From assembly GCF_905475395.1 (NCBI RefSeq), contig NC_058338.1:77759435-77823434 (forward strand): a stretch of DNA of 64,000 nt. Reading direction: 5' to 3'. Positions 47,763 through 61,034 of the stretch are shown here, in pieces. Both the position numbers and the translations under genes were made by a program. The DNA is from Chrysoperla carnea (Eukaryota > Arthropoda > Insecta > Neuroptera > Chrysopidae). Numbering within the stretch: the stretch's first letter is position 1; every line of letters begins with the position of its first letter. The notes under the pieces are model-generated. The model was given only the letters and a program-made list of their open reading frames with translations. It ran no database searches and had not been told where the DNA came from.

Positions 47763-48472
47763 CTGCACTAACACCAATAGATTATTTCTGTATAATTTGG
47801 AATTAATTGTTTTATAAATATATTAGTCCGATTATCTTGAAGATGATTTCTATTCAGACGAATCAAGAGAAATTCGTCAAAAATCGGTGGGAACTTTCAA
47901 TATGTTACACTCACATATTGACCAATTGGCGGCAAAGATTTAGTTTTCGCAAATTTTCGAATAATAATCTATATACATAGTATAAAAGAAAGTCGCTATC
48001 TGCACCTGATCGAATTTTGAAACGGTTTTCACAATCGCGAAGATAATTTTTTCGGAATGCACCTAACTGAATTTTGAAAATGTGTTCTCATCGTTATGTA
48101 CAGTAAATTAAATATCGTAAATTGTGTAAATAATAAGTTTCAAACGTACATACAAATTTCTAGATGTAAAAAACTGCCTGCATAAACCGGGTGCATGCTT
48201 AGGGATGCGTAAATTTTGCAAAAGTCATCCATATACCCGTGTAAGTCAAATCGGGTCGTTACTAGTTTATATTTTCAGTATTTGAAAATAATATCATTGA
48301 TTTCAAAAGTCAATTCAGATCTTGAATAACTAACTAGATAGAATATGCAACGTTCTTTTTCCAAAATCAGTGACTAACAACTTGAATGAGCGAAAGCTAC
48401 GAAATTTCCAGTATTCTACCCTCGAACCAAAAAAATTCCTAAACTAGTGAACCAATTTAGATTTTTATACCA
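47763..48472. other. Intergenic DNA, no gene seen
   Basis: AT-rich sequence; short dispersed-repeat look at 47975-48270 but no second copy in the window. Confidence 0.35.
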
Positions 48473-49008
48473 TGTATATATGAAATATACCAAGGTTTAT
48501 TAAGTTTAGTCCCAAGTTTGTAACGCTTAAGAATATAGATGCTACGAAAAAAATTTTGGTATAGGTGTTCATAGAATCATCTAATTAGTCCATTTCCAGT
48601 TGTCCGTCCGTATGTCTGTGAACACGATAACTCAAAAACGAAAAAAGATATCAAGTTGAAATTTTTACAGCGCACTCAAGAGGTAAAAAGTGAGGTCGAG
48701 TTCAAAAATGTACAACATAGGTCAATTGGGTCTTGGGTCCGTAGGACCCATCTTGTAAACTGTTAGAGATAGAACAAAATTTTAAATGTACAAAATGTTC
48801 CTTCATTAAAAAATAAACAACTTCTGTTTGAAAGTTTTTTTTGTAAACATCACTGTTTACTCACGAGGGCACACATTAGATGCAAATTGTATAGTATGTA
48901 TTATTATGGGATTATCATTTATGTATGTGTGACATGTATGGATGTGTAATGAGTAATCAACACTGTCATATACATGGTAACTCAGTCAATTGTTTTTTCT
49001 CACTTGTT
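48473..49008 (+). repeat. Family B copy, near full length
   Basis: TATACCATGTATATGAAATAT ... GTCCCAAGTTTGTAACGCTT ... GTCCGTCCGTATGTCTGTG ... AACTCAGTCAATTGTTTTTT. A good reference copy. Confidence 0.8.
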
Positions 49009-49012
49009 TTTA

Positions 49013-49252
49013 TTTCGTTTGAAAAGTAATTTAATGGAGAGTGTTCTTTGCTATGTTTCAACTTCGAGTTTAGAGTTCCGTACCCGAACCAACTAAAAAA
49101 TTAGCGATGATCTTCAAAGTCGGTTCAGTTGGGAGTAGGCACTAAGGAAAAATGTAATTGATTGAGAGTGTTCTTAAATATGTTTCTAGCGCGACTTTAA
49201 GGTTCCGTACCCGAAAAATTTGTCGGGGGTTTTTAAAATTTTATAAATTTAA
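49013..49252 (-). repeat. Family D copy, reversed
   Basis: Two AGTTCCGTACCCG / GGTTCCGTACCCG units 110 bp apart, with GGAGAGTGTTCTT and GAGAGTGTTCTTAAATATG between them. It abuts the B copy. Confidence 0.7.
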
Positions 49253-49991
49253 TTGTTTAAATTACTAGCTTCAATTTCTCTTATATTTGAGAAATGTAAC
49301 TAAAAGAGAAATTGGATATCTATTTCGAATTAAAAACAATTTCAATAAAAAAAGTATTATTTGTAAATACTATTCACATTTTTCTACGTGATCTACATTC
49401 AAAAATATATAATGTGTTTTCAGTATTGTAAAAACATTTAAATGGTGGTGTTTCTAAGAACGTTCACAAACGTAGAATTACATAGAAATAGCACGTTAAT
49501 GTGAACGGCGACTTTTATTTTTAATCTAGGCTGTACCGGTAGCCCTTTGTTTAGTACAACTTTCTGTTTTATCATAATTTTTTTCATAAAATAATTCTTC
49601 CAACATTTTTCTAATTAATTTTTCTGGCACTAAATTGAATTTCCAAATTTTCTGATTTTGGTTTGGATTTGAAACTCTTATGTGCAGATTTATCTTCTTA
49701 TTTGTCTGTCACGAAATACAAAATATTAGCATTTAGTTTACCCTGAATAAATTTTTTTTTGAGTTAATTAGTGTGCTTATTAAATTATTTGATGTTATTC
49801 TTACATTTCGTCTCATTTTACTTTTTTCGAATTTGATTCGAATTTAAGTCGAATTTCTTTCAATGTCCTATTGAACCAAATTAAATAAAAGAAACATATT
49901 ACAAATACTTCATAAGTTTGGGTATAGAAACTTCGCATTACAAATCAATTATTTTGTCATTTTTTGTTATTGAATCGTGTAGGTACTTAGT

Positions 49992-50641
49992 TAAGGTAGT
50001 ACGAGCGCCAAGGTAAGTTTAAACTTGTGGTTGAAATCACTTGTACCATAGGATTCAACTTTTATGATGAATTTTGTTATAACTTCATGAATGTAAACGA
50101 AAAATATGAAGACAATTTTTCGATATCGGCCTTGGTTTTCGAAATATCGAAAGCTAAATAATTAAACATAGTTTTCAATTTTCGATATTTTGAAAATTAC
50201 TCGAAAAATAATCGTCTCCAGATATCGAAAAAAAATCGTCTTATGTTGTCAAGTTGTAACATAATTCACCATAAAAATTAAAAAATTTTTTTTTTTTTAA
50301 ATTTGTGACCCCACTACCGTGCTCATACATCCTTAATAAGTCGGGCGCAACGGTTTTATTTTTCATTTCAATAATTTATTAAGGTTTTAACTATAATTTA
50401 AATAGTTTTTTTAATTTCCACCTACGAGTTTTGGAGAAATCTATGAAAACATATCATTCATCTTCCGTTTTCCCATAATATCAATGTTAAATATGCCTAC
50501 TATTTGAAGTTACTAATTTATTTAAATAATCGGGGAACCCCCCCCCCCCCTCTAAACTTGATGTACACTTCCTGTCCAACTTCATATAAAAAAACGTCAA
50601 GGCTATTATAAAAAATTGCCCTGGCGCTCGTACATCCTTAA
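49992..50641. mobile_element. Family C, complete copy
   Basis: 650 bp with inverted ends: left TTAAGGTAGTACGAGCGCCAAGG, right CCTGGCGCTCGTACATCCTTAA. TTAA occurs at both tips and may be part of the target. The interior is AT-rich with GATATCG..GAAATATCGAAAG segments. Non-coding MITE. Confidence 0.78.
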
Positions 50642-51872
50642 TGCTAGGCTGTGTGCACTCACCCAAAGTGCCTAGTGGAAAAGAGAGGTCTATTTCTCCG
50701 AAATGAGAGGTACATTGGCCAAATTTGGAGGTGTCAAAAATGGCTAACAATACGAACTAAAGATAATGGTAATTTTTGGTGTGGTACGGAAATAATATGT
50801 AAATGTTATGTTCTCTTCCTATTGGAAGTTTTTGGGTTATTTTAAGGACTTCCGAACGAATAAATTTGTATAAAACTTTGAAATTTTTAACTTTAGTATA
50901 AGAGAATACCTATGTATAACCTATTTTAGTTTGATTGCATTTAAGACATTCTTACACAAATCCACTTCTTCCCCATCTCAAAATTGAATGGATTAAAAGT
51001 ATTCAGTGTTCGTTTTCGTATACTTACTTACAGGGGAAATTATTACGTTTGCCAATACGTCCTAGACTATGAAAAATATACCCAGAAATTGTTGAAACAG
51101 GTGTAGTGTACGTTGGTCTGGCTATTTAAATTGTATGAGAATTTTGTGTAGAAAATATCGTTTTTCCCAATACATATATGGGTATTATTAGAGTATTTAT
51201 TGAAATATCTTCTATACAGACTTACAATACATGCACCTCATTCGATATTTACGAGCATATTATCATGACTGGAATTTACAGGGTTGTTCAATTATATTGA
51301 GACAACTTATAACGTGATTCTATTTAACAGAGTGAAATTTAGTTAAGTTTTTACAAAAAATATGTCTAAATAACCTTTGAACAGTATTAAACCATTTTAA
51401 AGAGGTATGAACGTATATTACGAAGTAGTGATTCATATTTTGGTGGAAGCGATGGAAAAAAATTTACTTACGACCTACAATTCGGAGTTTTTGTTTCTTA
51501 AAAAATTCAGATCTTCTAATTTACAATTTATCTCTTGTGACAAACATTGCAGTTTTAAGAATTGAGACTATGTACTATTATTAAAATATTTACGAAAAAT
51601 ACACACAATTTTAAATGACAGTTTACTTACCAGACTCAAAGAGCAAATATGAAAGGGGGGCTAACTTATTTATTATTTTGGAGTAAAATTAAAAACAAAT
51701 TTTTAGTCAAAAAAAGAAATAAATTTTGGTTTTACTGTTTAATTACTTTCAAGTTGATTTGATTTTTAAATCACATTCCACCTGAATCACTGCTTATTGG
51801 TAGGTAATTTATTACTTCATATTTCAGTTAGTAAAGAAAAATGTTGAGTAGGTAAAGTTTGAAAACAATGAG
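50642..51872. other. Intergenic DNA, no gene seen
   Basis: No supportable ORF or repeat. Confidence 0.4.
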
Positions 51873-52052
51873 TGGAACGCTTATAAAGCGAGCTTGAACA
51901 CTTACAAAAAATCATTGAAGCTTGCGAAAAGAACCTCTTGGGCAGAATTCTGCGAGAAAATAGAGGAAAATAGTACTAGGATATCTGGAAGACCCTATCA
52001 CTGGCCAATGGGCAGAATCAAGCTTGGGTACTCTGGAGTTTCTGGTCAATAA
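51873..52052 (+). pseudogene. Degenerate LINE fragment (pre-reverse-transcriptase region)
   Basis: The frame WNAYKASLNTYKKSLKLAKR TSWAEFCEKIEE resembles the K-R-x-S-W-x-x-F-C linker between endonuclease and reverse transcriptase of Jockey/R1-like LINEs. The similarity fades after about 35 residues and a stop follows at 52050-52052. It is a short, dead fragment. Confidence 0.6.
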
Positions 52053-52324
52053 CCATTTCCCTGGCTAAGAGCAATGGGAATATAATGGCTTAGAAGCTAC
52101 AGCTGGTGCAGTTGCAATTATTGAATATTTAAATTTTCAAAAAATACATAGTTAATAGGAATAATGGTGAATAAAATCTTTTATGTAAACGGGAAAATTT
52201 TGGACGTGAAACGATCTACTAAACACTTTTTTTGAAGTACGGTATAAACAGTGTGGAACAGAGAAGTGTGAGATTTTGAAAACTCATCTCTGTACAACCT
52301 TAAACTGCATAACAAATTTTTAAG

Positions 52325-52879
52325 AATGCATAGTATATTAATTTTAGTCCCAAGTTTGTAACGCTTAAAAATATTGATGCTACGAAAAAAATTTTGGTAT
52401 AGGTGTTCAAAGAATCACCTAATTAGCCGGTTTTCGGTTGTCTAAGCACGATAACTCAACAATGAAAAGAGATATCAAGCTGAATTTTATAGCGTACTTA
52501 AGACGTAAAAAGTGAGGTCGAGTTCGTAAATGAGCAACATAGGTCAATTGGGTTTTGGGTTAGTAGGACCCATCTTGTAAATCGTTTGAGATAGAACACA
52601 AGTTTATATATAAAAAATGCTCCTTATAAAAAAAACAACTTTTGTTTGAAACATTTTTTTGAAAACATCACTGTTAACCCACGAGGGCGCTTATTAGATG
52701 CAAATTTTATAGTGTGTATTAAAATGGGAATCTCAGTTATGTGTGTGTGGCTATTTAAGAGTAGATAATATCTTTCGTTATTTACGTGACGTCTAAAAAC
52801 AAACGATTGCGTCATCAACACTGTCTATACATGGTATTTCAACAGTTAACTCAATCAATTGCTTGTTTTCAATTGTTTT
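52325..52879 (+). repeat. Family B copy
   Basis: GTCCCAAGTTTGTAACGCTT at the start, CATCTTGTAAATCGTTTGAG in the middle, ATTTCAACAGTTAACTCAAT at the end. The GTCCGTCTGTCTGTC tract is deleted. Confidence 0.75.
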
Positions 52880-53609
52880 CTTATAAGTTTTAACTCTTAT
52901 GAACGGACATCCGTTTAGGTGTCGAGAATTTTGTAGGTGAATCTTGAAGTTATTCATTATATATGCTGCAGTATTGGCATTGTGACTAAATTCAGGATAA
53001 GAGAAAAGTGATAGATAAGAAGAAAACATTACCTACTGATTTAACTTAATTTACTTAAAAACACGTTATAATTTCTTCAAAAACACAATAAATTTTCTAA
53101 AATCCTCTTTTTTTGTAGTTTAAAGTGATAAATAGATTGATATTTTTTCTTTATACAGATTTTTCAAAACCGCATACTTCTCCTCCTCAGCTTTGAATAA
53201 TCATTGTAGATATTTGAAATTCATTTCAAATACTTCAATAAAAACCAAAATAAAAATTTCGAAATCGAACATAAAATCGAATGGTAGGTATTTGATGTTT
53301 TGTATTTTGAAATTTATGCAAAAACTATATGTGTATCATTTTATTGTTGTACACACATTTGTATAATATTTACAAAACGAAAACAAAACAAAATAAAAAA
53401 AAATAAAAAAACCTGTGCAGAACACAATTGAAAACAATAATATTCTCTTCAACAAGTTCACTCGATCGATTGTTGTTTCAATCCATTTTCAGAATTCTGT
53501 ATAGGTATACTTCAGTATTCGAAGAGACAAGAAGAAAACCAAATATGGCTGAATTATCTGTTACATGTCTGTATCATCAATATTATTTTTACTCTGGTTG
53601 GCAAATAAA

Positions 53610-53739
<130 letters not shown>

Positions 53740-54104
53740 AATCGACACAAATATGGTTAAATAATTTTTATATCGTTTTTATATTTATAATTTATGTATC
53801 GAAAAAATATGTATTCTTATTTTAAAAAGTATAGGTTGATCCAGTTATTTTGATTGATTCATCATTAAGAATACGAAATTATACAACCCTATTCATAGTA
53901 TCCAAGTCATAATAACATGGTATCAGATAGAAATCAGACATCCCGGGAACTAACCCGAAAACTGAGTCGGGATTCTAATCTATTCGGCAATTATATTGTA
54001 ACGTTCTGTCCCTTGTATATGCTTGATGAATTGTTTGAATAAAATGTATTGAATAATCGAATGATTGAATTTGCTTTTTAATTTGCCGCAATCTTAATAT
54101 TAAT

Positions 54105-55045
54105 CTTAAGGATGTATTATGAGTGGAGGCACAAATTAAAAAAATTAATATTTTCGAAATATAAGACGAAATATAAGAATACAATTTTTCGATATCTGGC
54201 GTATTTTTCAAAAGATCGAAAATGGAAAATTTTATTAAATTATTCAGCATTCAATATTTGGTAAACCAAGACAGTTATCAAAAAATTTTAATCTTATTTT
54301 TCGTCTACATTCATAAAGATATACTAAAATTCATAATCAAAGTTGAAAATAAGATAAAAATAATTTCAGGATGTTATTATGCTACCTCTAGGTCCACCAT
54401 TCCAACTGAGCTTATAGAATTGTCCTTAAATTTTATGAATGATTCACGATAAATTGTTTAACTTTTCTTGTTTTAAGACTTGAGAAATCTCTACTATCTC
54501 TATATATTATAAATGCGAAAGTAAGCATGTTTGTTTGTTTGCTACGCTTCGCTAAAACTAGTGAATATTTTTTAATAAAACTGTACAGCAATATAGCTCA
54601 TACTTCAGAATAACACATGAGATATAATTTATAGAGATATATTAATAAGAAAAAAAAATTTAATTAATTTAATTTGAAAATAAGATAAAAATAATTTCAA
54701 TCCTAAACCTACACTGCTCGTACATCCCTTATATGGATGGAGACTCTTGGTTTTTTATTTTCTAATACGTTTACTTTCTATTAAAAAGTTTTTTTTTAAA
54801 TTTGTTTTCATTCGTTCCAAGTGAAAACTATCAAAAACTTTCAAAATATGTCGTTTTTGAAATTTCTTCCTCAGGGCAATGTATTTTTTATCGATTTTCA
54901 ATGATATTTTTCTTAAAAATTTGTATGGATAGCTAAGCTGAAATTTTAACCACAAATTCTTTCGATTAGAAGAAGTTTATCTATAAAAAAATTTTGAGCG
55001 TTTTAATTAAATTTTTGTTGCCATGCTCATACATCCTTAATCGAT
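54105..55045. repeat. Family C-related fragments split by element E
   Basis: C-like blocks TTTTTCGATATCTGGCGTA, CTACATTCATAAAGATATAC and later GCTCGTACATCCCTTA and CATGCTCATACATCCTTAAT surround a 305-bp insertion at 54369-54673. Confidence 0.55.
54369..54673 (+). mobile_element. Element E, short retroposon with 26-bp target duplication
   Basis: Starts GGATGTTATTATGCTACC and ends TTAATTAATTTAAT. It is flanked by identical 26-bp copies (54343-54368 and 54674-54699, beginning TTGAAAATAAGATAAAAA). A second copy at 58630-58940 stops at the same bases. No ORF. Duplication length suggests LINE-mobilised insertion. Confidence 0.8.
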
Positions 55046-55185
55046 AAATATTATGGATTATTTAAACAAAATAATGATGAATTTTCTGAACACATTTATA
55101 CTCCTCAATGTTTTTTAATATTTGTATTTTCAGTAAAATTAATTTCATTATACATTAACTTTAATTTTTTTTGATAATTTATCTG

Positions 55186-55549
55186 AAGTTGATACAAATG
55201 ACTTGAAATACCGAGCAAATGAACTTGTCAGGAAGTATCCTGGAGACTGATAAGAAACATTGGGGAATGAATGTATTCATTAACATTATCAACTTAAAGA
55301 CACCTTAGCAAATTTTGAAGATGGACATTTGGCACAAAACATATATAATGTCTTGCATTCACGAAATTTTCAAGCAATATTGCTCTACGTATTTTTTTTA
55401 GCATTCCAACTACAAATATTTCAGGAGAAAGAATTTTTTCCACCCTGAAAATGGTAAAAAATTACATACGTGCAAGCATGGACCAAGATACATATAATCG
55501 ATGTTATTTCGCGCAAACCAAAGCCAGGAAGAAGAAAGGGATTCTATAA
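55186..55549 (+). pseudogene. hAT-family transposase remnant, C-terminal
   Basis: A frame with LKYRANELVRKYPGD, then stops and a frameshift, then TTNISGERIFSTLKMVKNYI and RASMDQ, which matches the hAT C-terminal dimerisation motif (..S.ER.FS.LK.IK...R..M.Q). It ends at a stop at 55547-55549. It is interrupted and non-functional. Confidence 0.7.
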
Positions 55550-55746
55550 GTGATTATTTAAATAAAAAGTTAATTATTTATTTTTGATTAATTATATTCA
55601 AGTTTATAATTTATACTTGAAATTATATTTAATTTAATAAAATTTTATCCATAAAAATTAAATACATAATATTTGAAAATTAGATTTTTAATTTCAATAA
55701 TCACTTCTTTAGGAACTGATAATCACTACTTTAGGAACATCATTCA

Positions 55747-56345
55747 CAGGGCCGGATTTAAATTTCTGCCGCCCTGGGGCACTTTAGAAAATGCCGCCCT
55801 ATGACTGAAATTTTATTTTAATAGTTTTGATATCTTATTTTTTAAAAATTAGAATAACTAATTAATTGCAGAAAATTTATTATGTATTACATATTATTTA
55901 TTACTGTTCTTTGAAATTAAAATTAATTAGTGTTATTGGATAATTCTCCAATTTTAGGAAAAATCATAGATCAATTAAAGTTTCTGTTATCAAAAAGACA
56001 TACATAATTTGAAAATATTTTTAATTCTTCAAAAAAACTATATTAATTTATCAATTACAGGAAATAAAAATATCAAATTTTATTTTTGCAAACCTTTATG
56101 GAAATAAATTAATTAAACTATTTTAATAGTTTTTACTTAAATTTCCTATATTATAATATATAAAATTTTGATTTGATACATAATGCATAAATTATATTTC
56201 TTGAAAAATAAAATGTTTATTTAAAAGAATTATTTAATTATATATTGTATAGAAAATATTTTCTCACATTCCAAATTTTGCCGCCCTAGAAAATTTGCCG
56301 GCCTGGGCACTAGCCCCGACCGCCCCTAGTGTAAATCCACCACTG
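55747..56345. mobile_element. hAT-type MITE with exact 8-bp target duplication
   Basis: 599 bp. Left end CAGGGCCGGATTTAAATTTC, right end GTGTAAATCCACCACTG (reverse CAGTGGTGGATTTACAC). It is flanked by ATCATTCA on both sides (55739-55746 and 56346-56353), the duplication length typical of hAT. CCGCCCT motifs recur near both ends. Non-coding interior. Confidence 0.88.
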
Positions 56346-56404
56346 ATCATTCAATAAATAATCACGTAATCAAACTATTTTTAATTAGCTAAGTGTATTA
56401 ACAA

Positions 56405-56991
56405 CAAGGCCGGATTAACCCTCAACGGGTCCCTAGGCAACCATCAATTTGGGGGCCCTTTTCTTCCACGTCCATTCCCTTCTTTTTTCGACATGTCGTT
56501 TTCTACATTTGTTTTCGGCAAATTCATCAATTATATTATCAATATCGATTTTGTTCAATAAATCTGACTCAATGCAAAGTATACCTAACATCTCGAGTCG
56601 CTCTTGTAGCGTTGTAGCTCTTTCAGCAGATTTGATTCTTTTTGAAGGATCGTTCGGCAGAACAATTTGTGATCATTTATGTTAAAAAAATCCGAAGAGC
56701 TATTTCTGTGTTAGGAAATACATCGGCTAATTGATTTTCCATTAGAATCTTATACAAATGACTATGAGTTTTTTGTGCATCGGTGTATCTGGAGTTCACG
56801 TAACTTTGGAATTGTTTCATTTCAATGAAAAATTCTTTCGATTCTTCGTGGAGATCTCCATCACTCAGAGAAAAGTTGATGATTTTATGTTTGTAAGAAA
56901 ATTTTAGAAGTCTTTTTCATTTTTCGGGGGCCCCCTAAAATCGGGGGCCCCAGGCAAGTGCCTATTCTGCCTACTTGTTAATCCGGCCCTG
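56405..56991. mobile_element. Internally deleted hAT transposon with exact 8-bp target duplication
   Basis: 587 bp. Left CAAGGCCGGATTAACCC, right GTTAATCCGGCCCTG, flanked by ATTAACAA (56397-56404 and 56992-56999). GGGGGCCC motifs occur near both ends. It retains a minus-strand transposase C-terminus, so it is a deletion derivative of an autonomous element rather than an unrelated MITE. Confidence 0.9.
56488..56910 (-). pseudogene. hAT transposase C-terminal domain (dead)
   Basis: Read from 56910: KFSYKHKIINFSLSDGDLHE .. YVNSRYTDAQKTHSHLYKIL .. then a stop, then TNCSAERSF, the signature of the hAT dimerisation domain. After further frame damage it continues MLGILCIESDLLNKIDIDNI. At least one stop and frameshifts break it. 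The N-terminal zinc finger and catalytic core are absent. It resembles the zf-TTF/MYM-type hAT proteins common in insects. Confidence 0.75.
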
Positions 56992-56999
56992 ATTAACAA

Positions 57000-58629
57000 A
57001 TACATTTATATAAAATTATGTAAAGCTTATGATTGACAAAGTTAAAGAATATTTAACAAGCGAAACATTTGATGCATTTGCAGAACACGTGAGCAAATCT
57101 CTCGATTAAAGATTACTGAACGGTTGACGCGTTAAACTATTTAAAAATTTGAATTCCTTCAAATTAAGTATTTAATGAAAATCATTTTGGTTAGATTTTT
57201 TTACTTTTTTATATTATAAATATAATAAAGTATTGCTATCGAAAAAAAATCGATATCAGAGTTTCAACGGAAATACACGTTTTGAGGAACAATGATTCCA
57301 AAAAAGTTGTTTTTAAAAAATGTTGCGTCCGTCGATATGTCGGTATGTCGGTATGTCAGTATATGTCTGTTACCAAGCCTTCAATTTTCAACTGATTTTT
57401 CTCAAACTCGGTCCATAGGTTCAGTTTGGTCATAATTATAAATAATTTTTTCATTTTTCCCCAGGGCTTTTTTAAGGGTACTTTCCTCTAGACCAAAACA
57501 GGATTTTTGGGGTTTTCTCAAAAACGGCTCTAACGATTTCGATGAAATTTGGCACAAGGCTAGACCTTAAGGTGTTCCTAGTATTGGTATAAGCCACATA
57601 ACCGGGAAAATTCGTGAAGGCCCACACCCTAGGGAAAACCTCTCCAAATACAGGAAAATGGCATTTTCTAGGGAGAGGTTGAGGAGACAGCAGTGAAACT
57701 TCGTATCAGGGTTTATATCAACAAGGTCCTAGGTTTGATATAACTCCCCTCTGTTACCCCTCCCCCTGGAGCAGTGAAGCTGGAGGGGATGAAATCTTCA
57801 AAAGTGGTCAAATCAATCCTATCCAAAATTGATCAAATATTATGTAAAATGTCTTTCTAAGTAACTTTTGTAACTTAGTAATCTTTGCTTAGCCGCACCC
57901 TTACCAAACTACATACTTCTATATTATATTAAATCCAATAAATACCTAAGCCTGTTCCTAAATTATTTGTTTTTAAATAATTCTTACAATTGGCTGCTTT
58001 CAATAAAAACATTACAAGAATAATACATCAATTTGATAATATAATAAAGTCTTGTCCGATGTTTCGAAGCGTTTATTTACTTACCAGGTAATCGAGAATG
58101 TTATGGGTGAATGTAAGTTTTTTATTTCTCAGGACTCTTAAGAGAAGTGTCTGCTATTGCCTTCAGAGATTATAAAAGAATTGTTACAAAAATTTTCACT
58201 GTTTCTCAAATATCTATCTTTAAAGGCTTAACAGCTCTTACAAGACTATTCTTGCTGGATTAAATTATATATATATATGTATAATAATTGCATTCATAAA
58301 AAACACACACATTCGCTTGCATTGTTCCCTAAATCTGGAAGCCATATAATTGTTGTATGAAATATAAATATTATACATACAAAACAACGACTCAACAAAT
58401 TATTTTCGAAAAAAATTATTTTGTCTACCATTTCGACCTTGAGTTAATCTCACCGTCATTATATTTAATAAATAAAATTATCGTTAAGTGAACATATTAC
58501 AATTCAGTAGTTCAGTTATGGACAATATTTTATTTATAACAGATAAAAGTAATATGTATATAACTTATTTCTGATATGATAAATCAAAAGGTGATCATAT
58601 TAATCGATCGAAAATGAATCTTTTCTGTA
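57000..58629. other. Intergenic DNA with an unclassified repeat-like block (F)
   Basis: At about 57290-57840, GC-richer sequence with TCGGTATGTCGGTATGTC, CTCAAACTCGGTCCATAGG and AAACGGCTCTAACGATTTCG / GATGAAATTTGGCACAAGG resembles non-LTR or Penelope-type 3' tails. No second copy lies in the window and there is no ORF. The rest is AT-rich. Confidence 0.4.
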
Positions 58630-58940
58630 GGATGTTATTATGCTACCTCTAAGTCCACCAATCCGACTGAGCTTATAGAATTGTCCTCTTAAATTTTATG
58701 AATGATTCACGATAAATTGTTTAACTTTTCTTGTTTTAAGACTTGAGAAATCTATACTATCTCTATATATTATAAATGCGAAAGTAAGCATGTTTGTTTG
58801 TTCGTTACGCTTTCACGCTAAAACTAGTGAATGGTTTTTAATAAAACTGTACAGCAATATAGCTCATACTTCAGAATAACACATGAGATATAATTTATAA
58901 AGATATAGTAATAAAAAAATTTTTTTTTAATTAATTTAAT
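58630..58940 (+). mobile_element. Element E, second copy
   Basis: About 95% similar to 54369-54673 over its whole length, with the same start GGATGTTATTATGCTACC and end TTAATTAATTTAAT. It carries TACGCTTTCACGCTAAAACT where the first copy has a deletion. No clear target duplication. Confidence 0.8.
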
Positions 58941-59649
58941 TTGATATTACCATAAATTATAGATTTCTGTAAAAAAGCAGTCATTTGGCATTACCATAGA
59001 CTACTGATTTCTATAAAAATAGTCAATATAAAATATTTCACGGCCATCTTTTCTGATATATTCACTGTGTGAGATTTTTCTTTTAAAAATTTTACACAGC
59101 TCAATTTGAAGGTATTTTCAAGCACTACAATAAAGATTCTGCTTATAAAGCTATAAAATTTCATTTTTCCTCGTTTTTAAACGTCAAACACCAAAAAAAT
59201 AATAATAATGAATAAAAAAAAGATTTTTTGATACGGTATTACTTACTGATCGTTGTATTTAATAAATCGATTAAGCAATCATTCTCTTTGTTTTTTTATT
59301 GGCTACAATTTTATTCCTACAACTATGCTAAAAAAACGCCAAGTTTTTGAGTAATTCACGTAAAACCAACTGTAAACATGCTTTTTTTTTGTCAAATCTG
59401 CGCGCTTTCTATTGCAAATAGCTCAAAAAGTATTTGGTTAATAAATAAGTGTATATGACATTTTTTGCACAAAATTGGTCACTCTATCGATTCCAGGGGT
59501 TATTTTGACCAAAAATATTTTCACCCCCAAGAAGGAAGCGCCCTTCGGCGTGATTTTAAATAGGGTGGTAAGTAGAGCATATTCCCAAAATTTCATAAAA
59601 AAAATCAGTTACTTGGATTTCGGAGGTCAAAACCTTAATTCCCTGTAGT

Positions 59650-59936
59650 ATTCATAGATGCCACACATATATAACTGATATTCCCATATAATACATACTA
59701 TACAATTTGCGCATAATTTTCGCTCTGACGCGTAAACATGATGACAGAGGGACAGTCGACAGATAGACGACAGACAGACAGACAGACAAATAACCGTAAA
59801 TAGACTAATTAGGTGATTTTATGCACACCCATACCCAAATTTTGTTCATAGCATCAATATTTTCAAGCGTTACAAACTTGGGATTAAACTTAGTATACCT
59901 TGGTATATTTCATATACATGGTATAATAAATATGGT
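59650..59936 (-). repeat. Family B, internally deleted copy
   Basis: TAACTGATATTCCCATATAA and GACAGACAGACAGAC..GACTAATTAGGTGATTTTAT through AGCGTTACAAACTTGGGATT to ATATACATGGTATA. Confidence 0.75.
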
Positions 59937-61034
59937 AAAAACTCGAAAAATTTCAAAATAATAATTTGTCAATCTAATCGATATTAGATGATAATTGACA
60001 TTGTGACTTTTTTTCAAAAATAAAGACAGATATGGCAAAAACTAAAAATTTTCAATTAACGAATTTGTACTTGTTTTGACATAGTGCCCTTGTCACATAA
60101 ATAAGAGTAAATATAGTAAAAACTCGCAAAATTTAGAAATTAATAATTTGTAATTGATATTAGTGGATAATTGATATTGATACCATGTACATTTTTCAAA
60201 AATAATGGTAAATATATATGGTAAAAACTCTTATTTGGCATATTAAATAATCCAGGAACCGCTGACTAATGATTGATTACTTAATATTAATTATATTCAT
60301 AAAACGTTTTCACAAATCAGTTTCCACGATTCTGAAAACTCAAAAAAACTATTTGATCCATCGACTAATACTTTGTGAAACTTGTTGAAAATAGCTAAAA
60401 CAAGTCCCCAAATATCCAAAATTTGTTATAAATAATTTTATAATATTACCATTTTTATATCAATGACCAAAACATCAATTTTTCTGTTTTGATTCCCTTT
60501 TTTTTTCAAAAACATGAGCAATTTTTTTCGTTTTTTAAGTATGTCTAAGTTTAAGCTATCATCGTGTTGTAAACATGTGTTTTTAATCGAAAAAATAATA
60601 ATAGTTTTGTTGTCTTAAAAACTGAAAAGACCTCTTTACTGAATAAGTTACGGAACTCTAAAAAGTTCATATTATATGTATATTAATATTCAGGAATTTT
60701 ATATAAAAAAACTCGAATAACAGCAGTTTAAATATATTTTTGAAGTGTTGAAAAAATAACAACCACCTTTTTTTTTGAATAAAAATCAAATGGCATACTA
60801 GGCATTCAAGTCATTGATAGATGAATTTCTTATTTTTTTTAATGAATAGGCTTAACAACAGCTATTCTCCATATGGCTATAGGCCTTAAATACAACATTT
60901 ATATATGATTTTATCTCAAAATTATAATATTTTTATATTTATGTCAATAAAATTCTATATAAAGGGGATGCACAATAAGTCTGTTACTGTATAAAGAGTA
61001 CTGTATCTAGTATAGTCAAAGATGTAAACAGATT

